A stretch of DNA of 64,000 nucleotides from Betaproteobacteria bacterium Ga0077532 (lineage in GTDB: Bacteria > Pseudomonadota > Gammaproteobacteria > Burkholderiales > Ga0077523): the NCBI GenBank assembly GCA_001464895.1, contig LNEE01000006.1, positions 26,360 through 90,359 on the forward strand, read 5' to 3'. A program made the translations under genes and the position numbers. Below, one piece after another: positions 55,353-64,000 of this stretch. The number at the start of each line of letters is the position of its first letter. Within the stretch, counting starts at the first letter, position 1. Under the pieces are notes generated by a model. That model did not search any database. It had not been told where the DNA came from and was given only the letters and a program-made list of their open reading frames with translations.

Positions 55353-55574
55353 ATGAGGCGACCCGAAGGACAAGCAGTTAAGGAAGCAATTTCCTGGCAA
55401 CTCGCCGCTGCGATGAAGGAAAAATCAATATCCAAGGCGCGAATGGCCGTCCTACTCAATACCAGTAGATCCCAAATTGATCGATTGCTTGACCCAGACA
55501 GAGACGTCACGCTTTCAACTCTGCAGCGAGCAGCAGCCTTGGTCGGGAGAACGCTGCAAGTCCAACTCGTTTAG
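55353..55574 (+). CDS. XRE/HigA-like helix-turn-helix protein
   Basis: GQAVKEAISWQLAAAMKEKSISKARMAVLLNTSRSQIDRLLDPDRDVTLSTLQRAAALVGRTLQVQLV. Confidence 0.8.
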   Translation: MRRPEGQAVKEAISWQLAAAMKEKSISKARMAVLLNTSRSQIDRLLDPDRDVTLSTLQRAAALVGRTLQVQLV

Positions 55575-55755
55575 TTCCAAGCCGCACCGAGGGGCGCCCT
55601 AGGAACAGCGGACCAACGCGAATCCAAGATATTGAAGTAGGGAACCATCACATAGTGACAATACAACTGCCTATACATCCATGATTTCGCGCGCGTCCCT
55701 CAATGCCAATTGAGGCCAACTGAGCTCCACGTACGCAACTGCTGTCACTTCCCTT

Positions 55756-58700
55756 GTGCAAGAGATACTCGAGTTAACAATTGCCAGAGACGCTGCCGCG
55801 GAAGAGATCGCCGCAGATGATGACTGGCGCCTCTTTAGGCCTGACGTCGGAGACGATGGCGCCTCCTACGGGAAGCTTCGCAGCATAGCGAAGCTACCTC
55901 ATGATGAGTCTGTGAGCCGACTTACCGAATTTGCCGCAACGCTCGACGTCTCCTCCCCACAAGGTCTGCGCGCGCGAGTAGCTGCAATGCTGCTGCGTGA
56001 TCTTCTTCAGATCGGTTGGGATGTTCGAATCACCGGCCACCATATCTATGTTCGACCCCAGTCATCGCGTCAGCCCCAAGAGCGGAAGGAGCAGATACGT
56101 AAGCAGTTGCTGTACGGGCGCGACAACCAACTAGCCGAGGATTCCCACAAGCGCTTCATCTACGGCGTTGAGCGACCAAACCGCTACTCCTCATGCAAGC
56201 CAATCTCGGACTTGATCGCCGACGGTAGAAGGCTTCACCAGCAACTGATTGTCATTCAGTCATTGCCTGAAGCCGAACGGATTGGTGCTCTGTCGTCGAT
56301 CTGCAGACCGTACCTCCAACTCGTTAGCGATGAGCGAGACCAGTTCACCAATATTCGACTCATCGACATCTGGAGGTACTTTCGCCACAGTTGGAGCATG
56401 AGGTATCGAAGTTCGCCAGGGCGGAACCTCTTCTACTTGGTTCGCGATGCCGCACAGCCCAACCATCCCGTAATCGGGATCTCCGCGCTTGGAAACACAG
56501 TGATGCAACTCACCCCGCGTGACGAGATGCTGGGGTGGACGATCGCCGGGCTATTGAAGAGGCACCGCGACGGAGTTGTCCGAAATGACGAGTTGCTCAG
56601 TGCATTTCTTCATCGCTTACGCGAGGACTATGAGCAAGTCTACCGAGATGACCTGCCGTTGATCGGGGTCATCGAAGCCGACGCTAACGACGAGACGCTG
56701 AGTCGCTTAGCCGTCATTGAGCACGATGAAGCGAGGAACCGGGAAGACACGTTGCGCTCGGACGACGATACCTACGTCCCCAAGAAAGATGAGTTACTGA
56801 CGCTTGAGGATCTGCTGGCAGCAACCACAACACCACTGTTTCGCTCCAAGCGGGCGCGCGCCCTTCGTGAGGTCCTCCGGGCCTATCGGATTATCGCCTC
56901 AGGGACTGTGGTTGGGATTGAGGGACTAGCTAGCACCGAGGACGGAGTGTGGGCGCTCAGTACAGTTCTCAAGCAATTGAAGAAACGTCACTCCGCCACG
57001 AGCATGATGGAGATAACGGTGTGCGGGGCTATCGCACCGTACAACCATCTGCTCGGTGGAAAGTTGGTCTGTCTGATGATGATGAGCCCGAAGGTTGTCC
57101 TTGACTACAAGCAGCGGTATGGAGGGACTGTCAGCATTATTGCAAGCAAGATGGCCGGCCGACCAATCGTCAAGGATCCAGGCCTCGTGTTCTTGGGTAC
57201 GACAAGCCTCTACACCGACAACTCCTCTCAGTACAACCGCGTCAAGGTTCCCGATGGCTCGATGCAGGGCCAGGTTGGAGAACTTCGGTATGAGAAGTTG
57301 GGAAGGACGATCGGTTTCGGCTCACCGAACCTCTCTGCGGATACCGAGCGCGGCTTGGCTGCGATATCTGTCATGGCAAGCGGCTACCGCAATGTCAACT
57401 TCGTCTTCGGCGAAGGACAGAGCCCAAAATTGAGACTCCTTCGCGAGGGGTTTGCAGCGCTCGGTCTAAATCAATCGAACCTACTCCAGCACGGCAGTCC
57501 GCGGATCGTCTATGGCGTTCACCTTGCGCGGAACGCTGTGCGTGTATTGTTGGGAGTCGACGATCGACCGGAGTATCTGCTGCCTCTTGACAACCCGGAG
57601 GCGGAGACGGCAATCGTCACCTATTGGATCAAGAGATGGCTGGCAAGCAGGCTAAATCATCAGCCAGCGATGCAGAAGGTGGCGGAATCTGTGCCACTTG
57701 CCGAGCGCGTTAGTCGCTTGATTCCAACGCGACGTGACAAAGATGAAATGCAGCGATCGCTGCTTTTCAATGTGATGGGGAGGAACGACAAAATGTCGCT
57801 TGATGTCCGCGAGGATGACCGGATCCGATTCATCAGACTCCTCTACAGAAATGAGACCGCGTTTGCTGACCACGTTTTGGTTGGTCGACTCCGTGAACTG
57901 AACATCAAGACCAACCTTGAGGACGTAGTCCGCAAGGTAGTGCGAGCGGGTGGCTCAATTGTCATTACTGGGAACGCGGGGGATGGAAAGACCCATGCAA
58001 TCCGCCTGATGGAAAAGGAACTCAAGGGAGCTGATGTCGTTACCGATGCCAGTGAGCTGACATACCAAGAAATTCTGCAGCGTTGGCAGGCCGCGCGGGA
58101 TTCCAAACGTCCATTCTGCATTGCCATCAATGAAGGTCCGCTTGTCGATCTTGTACGGCAGTACCGGGTCGAACACCCTTGGCTTGAGTCAGTTCGCGAG
58201 CAACTGCTGAAGTTGGTTTCATATCAACCACTGGAGCACGAGTTCGACGAGGATGGCGAGAAGTTTTCTGCGACGCCAGGCGAGACCGTGATCATCGACC
58301 TTAGCCACCGGCAGGTGCTGTCCGAGCAACTGGTCGGGAGCATGATCGAGAAACTCACCGACGATAGTTGGTACGAATCATGTGCCTCGTGCCCAGCAAA
58401 TCGCGAATGTGCAGTTACATACAACCGCAAGATGCTCCGCCAAGAGCGTCCGAAATCAAGGATGACAAAGCTCTTGACGAGCGCGGGAAGGAAGGGGCGG
58501 AAGGTAACGTTTCGTGAAGCATTGGCCTTTCTTTCCTATTGCTTGTTCTCTGGAAAATCCTGTGACGAGTTGCGCCAAGCGGGGACCAGCGAAGAGGTTC
58601 GCTACTACTGGAATGCCTTCGAGGGTGAAGGTGCCGTTTTCGAATTGCTTGATGCAGGCCTTGACCCGATTAAGCAAACCAACGCTCGGATAGATGAAGA

Positions 58701-59415
58701 TCTTTGGCGGGGCCGGTTCATGCCAGAAGAGTTCCTCGGCCACATTTGGTTGCCAGTCGAGCAGCGGAATCTTGATGAGATCAGCGAGCAAGAGAATCGA
58801 GAAGCGACTGAGGAGTTTGGTCAGTTGAAACGTCGCTGGTACTTTGAACATCCGGAGGGACACCTCCTAGACTTCTCAGAGGCGAATGCTCGATTCGAGA
58901 AGTTGCAGGACACGCAGGCGCCCATGGCGATTCGCCTCGGGATGTTGATCAAGTTAATCAATGCCTGGTGGAACCGTTCTTCCGAGCCGAAGGACGACGC
59001 CTTGCGATTGTGGACGAAGTTGACTTATCAGCCGCGTGGACGAACGCTTGCCATGGTGTCGGGGCTTAACGTCAACCGCATGAGACTGCGGCTATATCGG
59101 CCGCAACTCGCGCCAGTACTGCGCCGTGCATTTGGACGGCAACCTGTCACCCACCTACTGCTTGCTTCTGCCGACGACCCTCGCTACGCCCGCTTGGTGG
59201 TCGATCCGGAACTGATCGACGGCTTGATTCACGGTGCATTTTCAGACGGACAGACCCCCACAGTTAGGCGGCTTATTCAGTTCAACGACGCACTATCACA
59301 GTATGGTGATCGTAGTCCTGATGTACGCACTATCGAGGTGCTCGATCCTCAGAGTGAGATGCGAGCCGCCGTGGTGGTCGATCTAGTCAATCGTCGTTAC
59401 GACTCTGCCAACTAA
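55756..59415 (+). CDS. DUF4338 (DruA-like) - DptF-like P-loop ATPase fusion protein
   Basis: N-terminal half: EITVCGAIAPYNHLLGGKLVCLMMMSPKVVLDYKQRYGG...LVFLGTTSLYTDNSSQYNRVKVP (DUF4338-like). C-terminal half: Walker A ITGNAGDGKTHAIRLM (aa 739-746), CIAINEGPLVDLVRQYR, Cys cluster YESCASCPANRECAVTYNRKM (DptF-like). Confidence 0.75.
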   Translation: MQEILELTIARDAAAEEIAADDDWRLFRPDVGDDGASYGKLRSIAKLPHDESVSRLTEFAATLDVSSPQGLRARVAAMLLRDLLQIGWDVRITGHHIYVRPQSSRQPQERKEQIRKQLLYGRDNQLAEDSHKRFIYGVERPNRYSSCKPISDLIADGRRLHQQLIVIQSLPEAERIGALSSICRPYLQLVSDERDQFTNIRLIDIWRYFRHSWSMRYRSSPGRNLFYLVRDAAQPNHPVIGISALGNTVMQLTPRDEMLGWTIAGLLKRHRDGVVRNDELLSAFLHRLREDYEQVYRDDLPLIGVIEADANDETLSRLAVIEHDEARNREDTLRSDDDTYVPKKDELLTLEDLLAATTTPLFRSKRARALREVLRAYRIIASGTVVGIEGLASTEDGVWALSTVLKQLKKRHSATSMMEITVCGAIAPYNHLLGGKLVCLMMMSPKVVLDYKQRYGGTVSIIASKMAGRPIVKDPGLVFLGTTSLYTDNSSQYNRVKVPDGSMQGQVGELRYEKLGRTIGFGSPNLSADTERGLAAISVMASGYRNVNFVFGEGQSPKLRLLREGFAALGLNQSNLLQHGSPRIVYGVHLARNAVRVLLGVDDRPEYLLPLDNPEAETAIVTYWIKRWLASRLNHQPAMQKVAESVPLAERVSRLIPTRRDKDEMQRSLLFNVMGRNDKMSLDVREDDRIRFIRLLYRNETAFADHVLVGRLRELNIKTNLEDVVRKVVRAGGSIVITGNAGDGKTHAIRLMEKELKGADVVTDASELTYQEILQRWQAARDSKRPFCIAINEGPLVDLVRQYRVEHPWLESVREQLLKLVSYQPLEHEFDEDGEKFSATPGETVIIDLSHRQVLSEQLVGSMIEKLTDDSWYESCASCPANRECAVTYNRKMLRQERPKSRMTKLLTSAGRKGRKVTFREALAFLSYCLFSGKSCDELRQAGTSEEVRYYWNAFEGEGAVFELLDAGLDPIKQTNARIDEDLWRGRFMPEEFLGHIWLPVEQRNLDEISEQENREATEEFGQLKRRWYFEHPEGHLLDFSEANARFEKLQDTQAPMAIRLGMLIKLINAWWNRSSEPKDDALRLWTKLTYQPRGRTLAMVSGLNVNRMRLRLYRPQLAPVLRRAFGRQPVTHLLLASADDPRYARLVVDPELIDGLIHGAFSDGQTPTVRRLIQFNDALSQYGDRSPDVRTIEVLDPQSEMRAAVVVDLVNRRYDSAN

Positions 59416-59422
59416 GCATGCC

Positions 59423-60910
59423 ATGAGCCAAACACTCCGCAAGATTCTTAGTGATGAACTTCACGGACGGCACGGCTACCGCACCATGGAATCCAAGATT
59501 AAGCCCGTTCACATCGCCAACGCGTTAATGCGCGTTGAGCATCAGTGCGTTGGCCGGATGGGTGTCTTGGAGCAACTCTTTGTGGCCACGCACAAGAAAA
59601 ACAGCACCGAGCAGCGCGTTACTGCCGTGGAAGAGATGATCGCCTCTCAGAAGGAGCGGTGGGGAGCTCTCGGGCAAATAACGGACGTTCGTACGTCCCC
59701 GCTGATGACTAAGGTGTTGCCTCTCATTCGGACTTTGCTTGGTGCAGACGGGGCTGCATTCGGAAACTCGCCAGATATGTCCTCATTCTCCTCGCCGACT
59801 GCGCTTACGGTCACCGGCGATCCGTCGGACGATGGCGCAGGTGCATTCATACATCGACTCTGGGGAGGTAGAGGCGTCTATCGACAGGACATTCTTGGTC
59901 TCTTGGCAGAACTGACTGATCCAAACAAGAATGCGGCCGACATGGACGATCTGTCTGCGCTACTTTCTCCGCTGGTCGACAACATTCGCGAGAAGAAGGC
60001 GGCGGCCGACCCGGCCTCGGGCGATCTTTCGACAGGCTTTTCTCGAGTAGAACTCGAACTGCGCGCTGCCGCCGACCGCTTGGCGAACTACGAGCGAAAG
60101 CTCAAGCCGAACCCTATCGCGACGCTGCAGCGCATCGTTCTGTTGGCAAGCCTCTCGGTGTTCACGCACGCAGCGACACGGGCGCAAGAGCGAGGGGGGC
60201 TGGAACGTCGCTTCTTGTTGCTTGACGCTTCTGGCGACCATGATTCTGTTGTCGCTCAGGCTAGTACCTGGTGCGTTGCACAACTTATCAAGGACGCATC
60301 TGATTACCTTTGCATTGTAATTGGAGACTTGCTTGAGGAAGGGGTGCCTAACTGGCCGAGCGATCCCTTGGGTGCGATCAATGCCTTGTTGGAATCGCGT
60401 GGCCAGGCTCCTATCGACGGTCGCTCCAAACTGGCTCGTCGAATCCTCGAATCGATTGTCGATATCGACGACTTCGACGAAGTACGAAGGGAAGTGTGCG
60501 AGGAACTCATACGTGAGATAGAGGGCAATCAACGGCGCGGACTAGACGGCTACCTACGAATGCTAGGCATCCGTAGCGGATTTCTCTACCCGGTCCAGAA
60601 GAACCCCAACAAGCGCCTAAATCCATCCGACCGCACTCTTGAGGTGTTGGTGACGTCGACGATCGACATCGAGGCGCCACCGCTTGAGTATCGGGACTTC
60701 CTAGAGCAATTGAGTGAGCGCTGGTCAATAATTGTGGGAGGTCGAGTGGGGGATGCCGATTTGCTAGCGGGCGGCGGCGTGAGCGTCCCCGGAAGAGCGC
60801 TTCGCGACAATAGCGAACGATTCCTGGATCGCCTTGAGTCGTTGGGACTTGCAAGAAGACTTGCAGATAGCGTGGCGGTCGTGGGTCTCTTGGAGATGGC
60901 CCATGGCTAA
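59423..60910 (+). CDS. Uncharacterised second gene of the operon (DptG position)
   Basis: 495 aa, 7 bp after the fusion gene; C-terminal module NPNKRLNPSDRTLEVLVTSTIDIEAPPLEYRDFLEQLSERWSIIVGG. Confidence 0.6.
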   Translation: MSQTLRKILSDELHGRHGYRTMESKIKPVHIANALMRVEHQCVGRMGVLEQLFVATHKKNSTEQRVTAVEEMIASQKERWGALGQITDVRTSPLMTKVLPLIRTLLGADGAAFGNSPDMSSFSSPTALTVTGDPSDDGAGAFIHRLWGGRGVYRQDILGLLAELTDPNKNAADMDDLSALLSPLVDNIREKKAAADPASGDLSTGFSRVELELRAAADRLANYERKLKPNPIATLQRIVLLASLSVFTHAATRAQERGGLERRFLLLDASGDHDSVVAQASTWCVAQLIKDASDYLCIVIGDLLEEGVPNWPSDPLGAINALLESRGQAPIDGRSKLARRILESIVDIDDFDEVRREVCEELIREIEGNQRRGLDGYLRMLGIRSGFLYPVQKNPNKRLNPSDRTLEVLVTSTIDIEAPPLEYRDFLEQLSERWSIIVGGRVGDADLLAGGGVSVPGRALRDNSERFLDRLESLGLARRLADSVAVVGLLEMAHG

Positions 60911-63900
60911 CGATCTGAATGCGGCCATCCAGAGGAGGACCGCTCAGCTCATCCTCCTAGAGATTGAGGCTGCATATCTGCGCAATGAGTTTGGCGTCGT
61001 TGTCCAAGACATCGGTGCCGTCGATCGCGGGTATCTGGTTGCTCAGCTGGCAGATCTGTTTTCGAGTGCAAAGAAGCGTGTACGGGTCGCCCTCATTGGG
61101 GAATCGGCGGCCGTCGAGTCGTTTGCCGCGGCGTTTCCCAGGTACAAGGACTTCATCACCGCAGATGAGGAGGTGGTCGTCCAGTGGCGCAATCAGTTGC
61201 TGAAGACGATATTCGTAGTCGCCAATGGCCAACTGAATAAGCATGGCTCTCTTAAGGAGTTCTCTCGGCTTTCGGAGCAGCACCTCATTGCGAGAATGTG
61301 TGCCGAGGCTCGAGATAAGGCAGAGGTCCTGTGGCTCCGAACGCTATGGGATGCGTTGAGTTCTCCGCGGGGGCCTAGCCTCTCCTTGAAGTCGCTCGCA
61401 ACCTTCGCGCAAACGTTAGACCAATTCGACGCTTCCGAGCGATCTGTAAAGGCTTCTGCGTCGCTTTACGCGCTGGGACTCTTTCCCGATACGCATCTTG
61501 CAGAGGAGAGCACCGAGAGTCGAATCATCAAGCGTCTAAAGCAAAATGCGATTGTTTTGGCTCAGGTGTACAACGCGGCGCCGGAAGACTTGGACCGAAT
61601 GGCCAACTTCTGTCGCAGTTTGACCGGCCCGGACAAGGTCAAGTTCAACTCAATTCGTAAGCGAATTCGTAGAGTAAATCAGCGTAGTACCGATGATCTT
61701 GCGGGGATCGAACTTGCAGATGTGCAGACACTTTGGCGCGGCAAGATTGCAAGGAGCGACGACCGGGAAAATGGTGGAGGCGAACCAAGGGGCCCTGGAA
61801 AGGTAGCAGTGGAGTCCCTTGCTGCGGAGTTTCTGCTCGACGGGAAGACAGACAAACTTAAGGATCTTGCGGAAGCTGTTCACCAGTTGGCGGACCATGC
61901 GGAGGACGAGCAATTCTCCGGAGACGCCGAGTCTTTGGTGATTCCCGGCAACGATGGTAGCACTGGCGATGCTCTGCCCGTGGTCGACGTTAGTTCACCA
62001 ATCATTCAACTAGCCAAGTCTCGATCGACGGAGTCGGAGTGGGGCGGTGTGATCGATATTGAGTCCGACCGTTTGGAGGCACTGACGGAGGTCAGTTCAT
62101 TTAAGGCTTGGCAGCCCTTCAGTTTTGATGTGTTTCGTAGATTGCTTCTGCAGTTCACTGAAGCTGAACTCGCGCCCAGCACAGTAGTGGACTTGGCGGA
62201 CTCGCTAGCAGCTGCACGGCTCGATCTCTTGAAGCATTTGGGAGAACTGGCCACATCTCCTGTGACTGTTCTTGCCGGCCGAGAGGCGGTGTTGGCTGCT
62301 GCTGAGAGGTATCTGAATGGCTACGACCAACTTCTGAAGCAGGTAGAGGCGGCCTACTCTCAGATGTATGCGGACGCAGGCGATGAGGCTGAGACTCTCG
62401 TTCACTGGTTGCTCTCTATCGAGTTGTACGTCTATCGGCGCGAGGGGGACGTCACTGAGGTCTTGTTGTCACCGCTTCATCCGCTCAACCTGTGGCGTAG
62501 CGTAGCCATAGTCAAGGATCTCCAACTTCTCGGAGGGAAGTTGGGCCGATCAGAGCAGAAGACGCTGATCGCTGCTTCTGCCGAGGACTTGCAACTTCTC
62601 AATGTTCTGGTCTTGCCTCGCATTCCGGGCGTCGCGGAAAGCCCTTCACTGCTGGGGCAGGCGGGAACTGTCCATCACCTACCGCTTTTCAAGGAGTCGC
62701 CACGTGGCGTCTTGGAACCCGATGGAATTCACACGGTAGCGTATCTCTCATCACTCCTGGCGCAACTGCGGCCATTTGTCAGGTCTGGACTCCAAGTATT
62801 GTTTGTCAATGCACCGAGGCCAGGAAAGTTGCTCGAAGCAGTATTGAACGAGTTGGACTTCGACAATCCGTCGACCGAGGACTCCTTTTGGGGAGTTCAC
62901 TTTCGCTTTCGCTACACCTTGGCGGACACCAAGGGATGGAGTAGCGAGTTGGAAGAACTGGACGATCAATTGAAGGATCAACTGAAGGCGGGTCAAGATA
63001 GAGGATTAGTCAGTCTTTCCGTTCGGTCGGAACTGACGGGCTGGGGTGACCTCGTTCACGAGATGAAGAGTGTTCCTAGTCACCTCACCGTGGTTTTCGA
63101 TCCCTTTGAAGTTCGTACTACGTTGGTAGCGCGGGCAGGCTTGCATGATATGAGCCCGTGGATGCCAAGTTGCGAGTACCGTTACAACAAGCTCAAGAAG
63201 CAGATCGTCATCGTTCCGATTGCTGAGGAGCAAGTATTTGCGACCTATTTCTCGACAGCGAAGCTTGTGCATCGCGAACTGAAGCAGAGTACGGCTACTC
63301 ATCAGCCCCAGGTTGCGCAAGTTCGCTCTTGGCTTGATCAACTATCAGCGGCAAGTACTTGGACCGTGATTGCGGATCCGCACCGAGTTCTGATTCCGCG
63401 ACTCACAGATGCGGAGGTCATCGATCGTCGCACAGAGCGCGGGAGGCAGTTGACGACGTTCGGGCGCGATCTCAGTCCGTTCGTGAGAAAGCTCGACCGC
63501 CAGTTGCGAGGGACTCACTTTATCGCAGAGAACTCGACGCTTGAGGATCTCATTCGTGATCTAGTCGCGATGGAACCCAACGGCATCCTTGGCCTTGTGG
63601 GCGGAGATAAGGGCAAGCATGTGAAGGGTGCGTTGGGAAAGCTGATCGCAATGCGCTGGTACCGACGCATGGAACCGAGCGGCCTGTCGGTAAGTCTCGA
63701 TACGCAGAACGCGACGCGGTGGCTATCAGCGGGCGCGCTGTCGGGTGAACGTGCAGACCTTATTGGTATCCGTGAGGAGGGCGGGGAGCTCAGTATCGAT
63801 GTCATTGAGGTCAAGACGCATGATGAGGGTGTTCCCTATGTTGTCAGCAACGGAGTGGCGTCGGGGCATGCGGTTGACCAGATCCTCGCTACGTTGCACG

Positions 63901-63914
63901 CACTAGTACATTGA
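60903..63914 (+). CDS. DptH-like protein with C-terminal PD-(D/E)XK-like nuclease motif
   Basis: RNQLLKTIFVVANGQLNKHGSLKEFSRL; SPLHPLNLWRS; RADLIGIREEGGELSIDVIEVKTH near the C-terminus; 8-nt overlap with the preceding gene. Confidence 0.65.
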   Translation: MANDLNAAIQRRTAQLILLEIEAAYLRNEFGVVVQDIGAVDRGYLVAQLADLFSSAKKRVRVALIGESAAVESFAAAFPRYKDFITADEEVVVQWRNQLLKTIFVVANGQLNKHGSLKEFSRLSEQHLIARMCAEARDKAEVLWLRTLWDALSSPRGPSLSLKSLATFAQTLDQFDASERSVKASASLYALGLFPDTHLAEESTESRIIKRLKQNAIVLAQVYNAAPEDLDRMANFCRSLTGPDKVKFNSIRKRIRRVNQRSTDDLAGIELADVQTLWRGKIARSDDRENGGGEPRGPGKVAVESLAAEFLLDGKTDKLKDLAEAVHQLADHAEDEQFSGDAESLVIPGNDGSTGDALPVVDVSSPIIQLAKSRSTESEWGGVIDIESDRLEALTEVSSFKAWQPFSFDVFRRLLLQFTEAELAPSTVVDLADSLAAARLDLLKHLGELATSPVTVLAGREAVLAAAERYLNGYDQLLKQVEAAYSQMYADAGDEAETLVHWLLSIELYVYRREGDVTEVLLSPLHPLNLWRSVAIVKDLQLLGGKLGRSEQKTLIAASAEDLQLLNVLVLPRIPGVAESPSLLGQAGTVHHLPLFKESPRGVLEPDGIHTVAYLSSLLAQLRPFVRSGLQVLFVNAPRPGKLLEAVLNELDFDNPSTEDSFWGVHFRFRYTLADTKGWSSELEELDDQLKDQLKAGQDRGLVSLSVRSELTGWGDLVHEMKSVPSHLTVVFDPFEVRTTLVARAGLHDMSPWMPSCEYRYNKLKKQIVIVPIAEEQVFATYFSTAKLVHRELKQSTATHQPQVAQVRSWLDQLSAASTWTVIADPHRVLIPRLTDAEVIDRRTERGRQLTTFGRDLSPFVRKLDRQLRGTHFIAENSTLEDLIRDLVAMEPNGILGLVGGDKGKHVKGALGKLIAMRWYRRMEPSGLSVSLDTQNATRWLSAGALSGERADLIGIREEGGELSIDVIEVKTHDEGVPYVVSNGVASGHAVDQILATLHALVH

Positions 63915-64000
63915 ACCAATGAATATGCACCCAGTCGAAGGTGCATGAACAAAATGAATCTGAGTGCTTCCGAGCGGCAGGAACTGATGGCGATGCAACG

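Larger units (their letters stand above)
31972..64000. mobile_element. Genomic island / ICE-type element inserted at the guaA 3' end (left end; right end beyond window)
   Basis: Integrase directly after guaA, then AlpA-type regulators, ICE-family genes (ParA/ParB/DUF2857/STY4528-like/TIGR03761/SSB/DUF3577/RadC/DUF932) and defence cargo. Confidence 0.85.

Overview
High-GC betaproteobacterial-type chromosome segment. Positions 1-31971 are housekeeping: a flagellar gene tail (fliD, fliS, fliT-like, DUF2802, fliK-like, flhB-like), glnD, map, the rimP-nusA-infB-rbfA-truB-rpsO-pnp cluster, transport and metabolic genes, trpS, smpB, guaB and guaA. From guaA to the window end (about 31972-64000) is a mobile region. 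A P4-type integrase sits directly downstream of guaA. It is followed by AlpA regulators, an AbiE toxin-antitoxin pair, a sigma-like protein, and a PFGI/clc-type ICE module (ParA, ParB, DUF2857, STY4528-like, TIGR03761, SSB, DUF3577, RadC, DUF932). Next come five same-strand single genes (AbiTii, PIN-like, DUF4238 and others) separated by recognisable attC-like sites, i.e. an integron cassette array with no intI in view. A second tyrosine recombinase precedes a lower-GC three-gene operon at 55.7-63.9 kb. The operon encodes a DUF4338(DruA-like)+DptF-like ATPase fusion, a DptG-position protein, and a DptH-like protein ending in a PD-(D/E)XK-like nuclease motif. No DNA phosphorothioation (dnd) modification genes are in the window. 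This operon is the best candidate for an undescribed defence system. All family calls are by eye from translated sequence; no searches were run.
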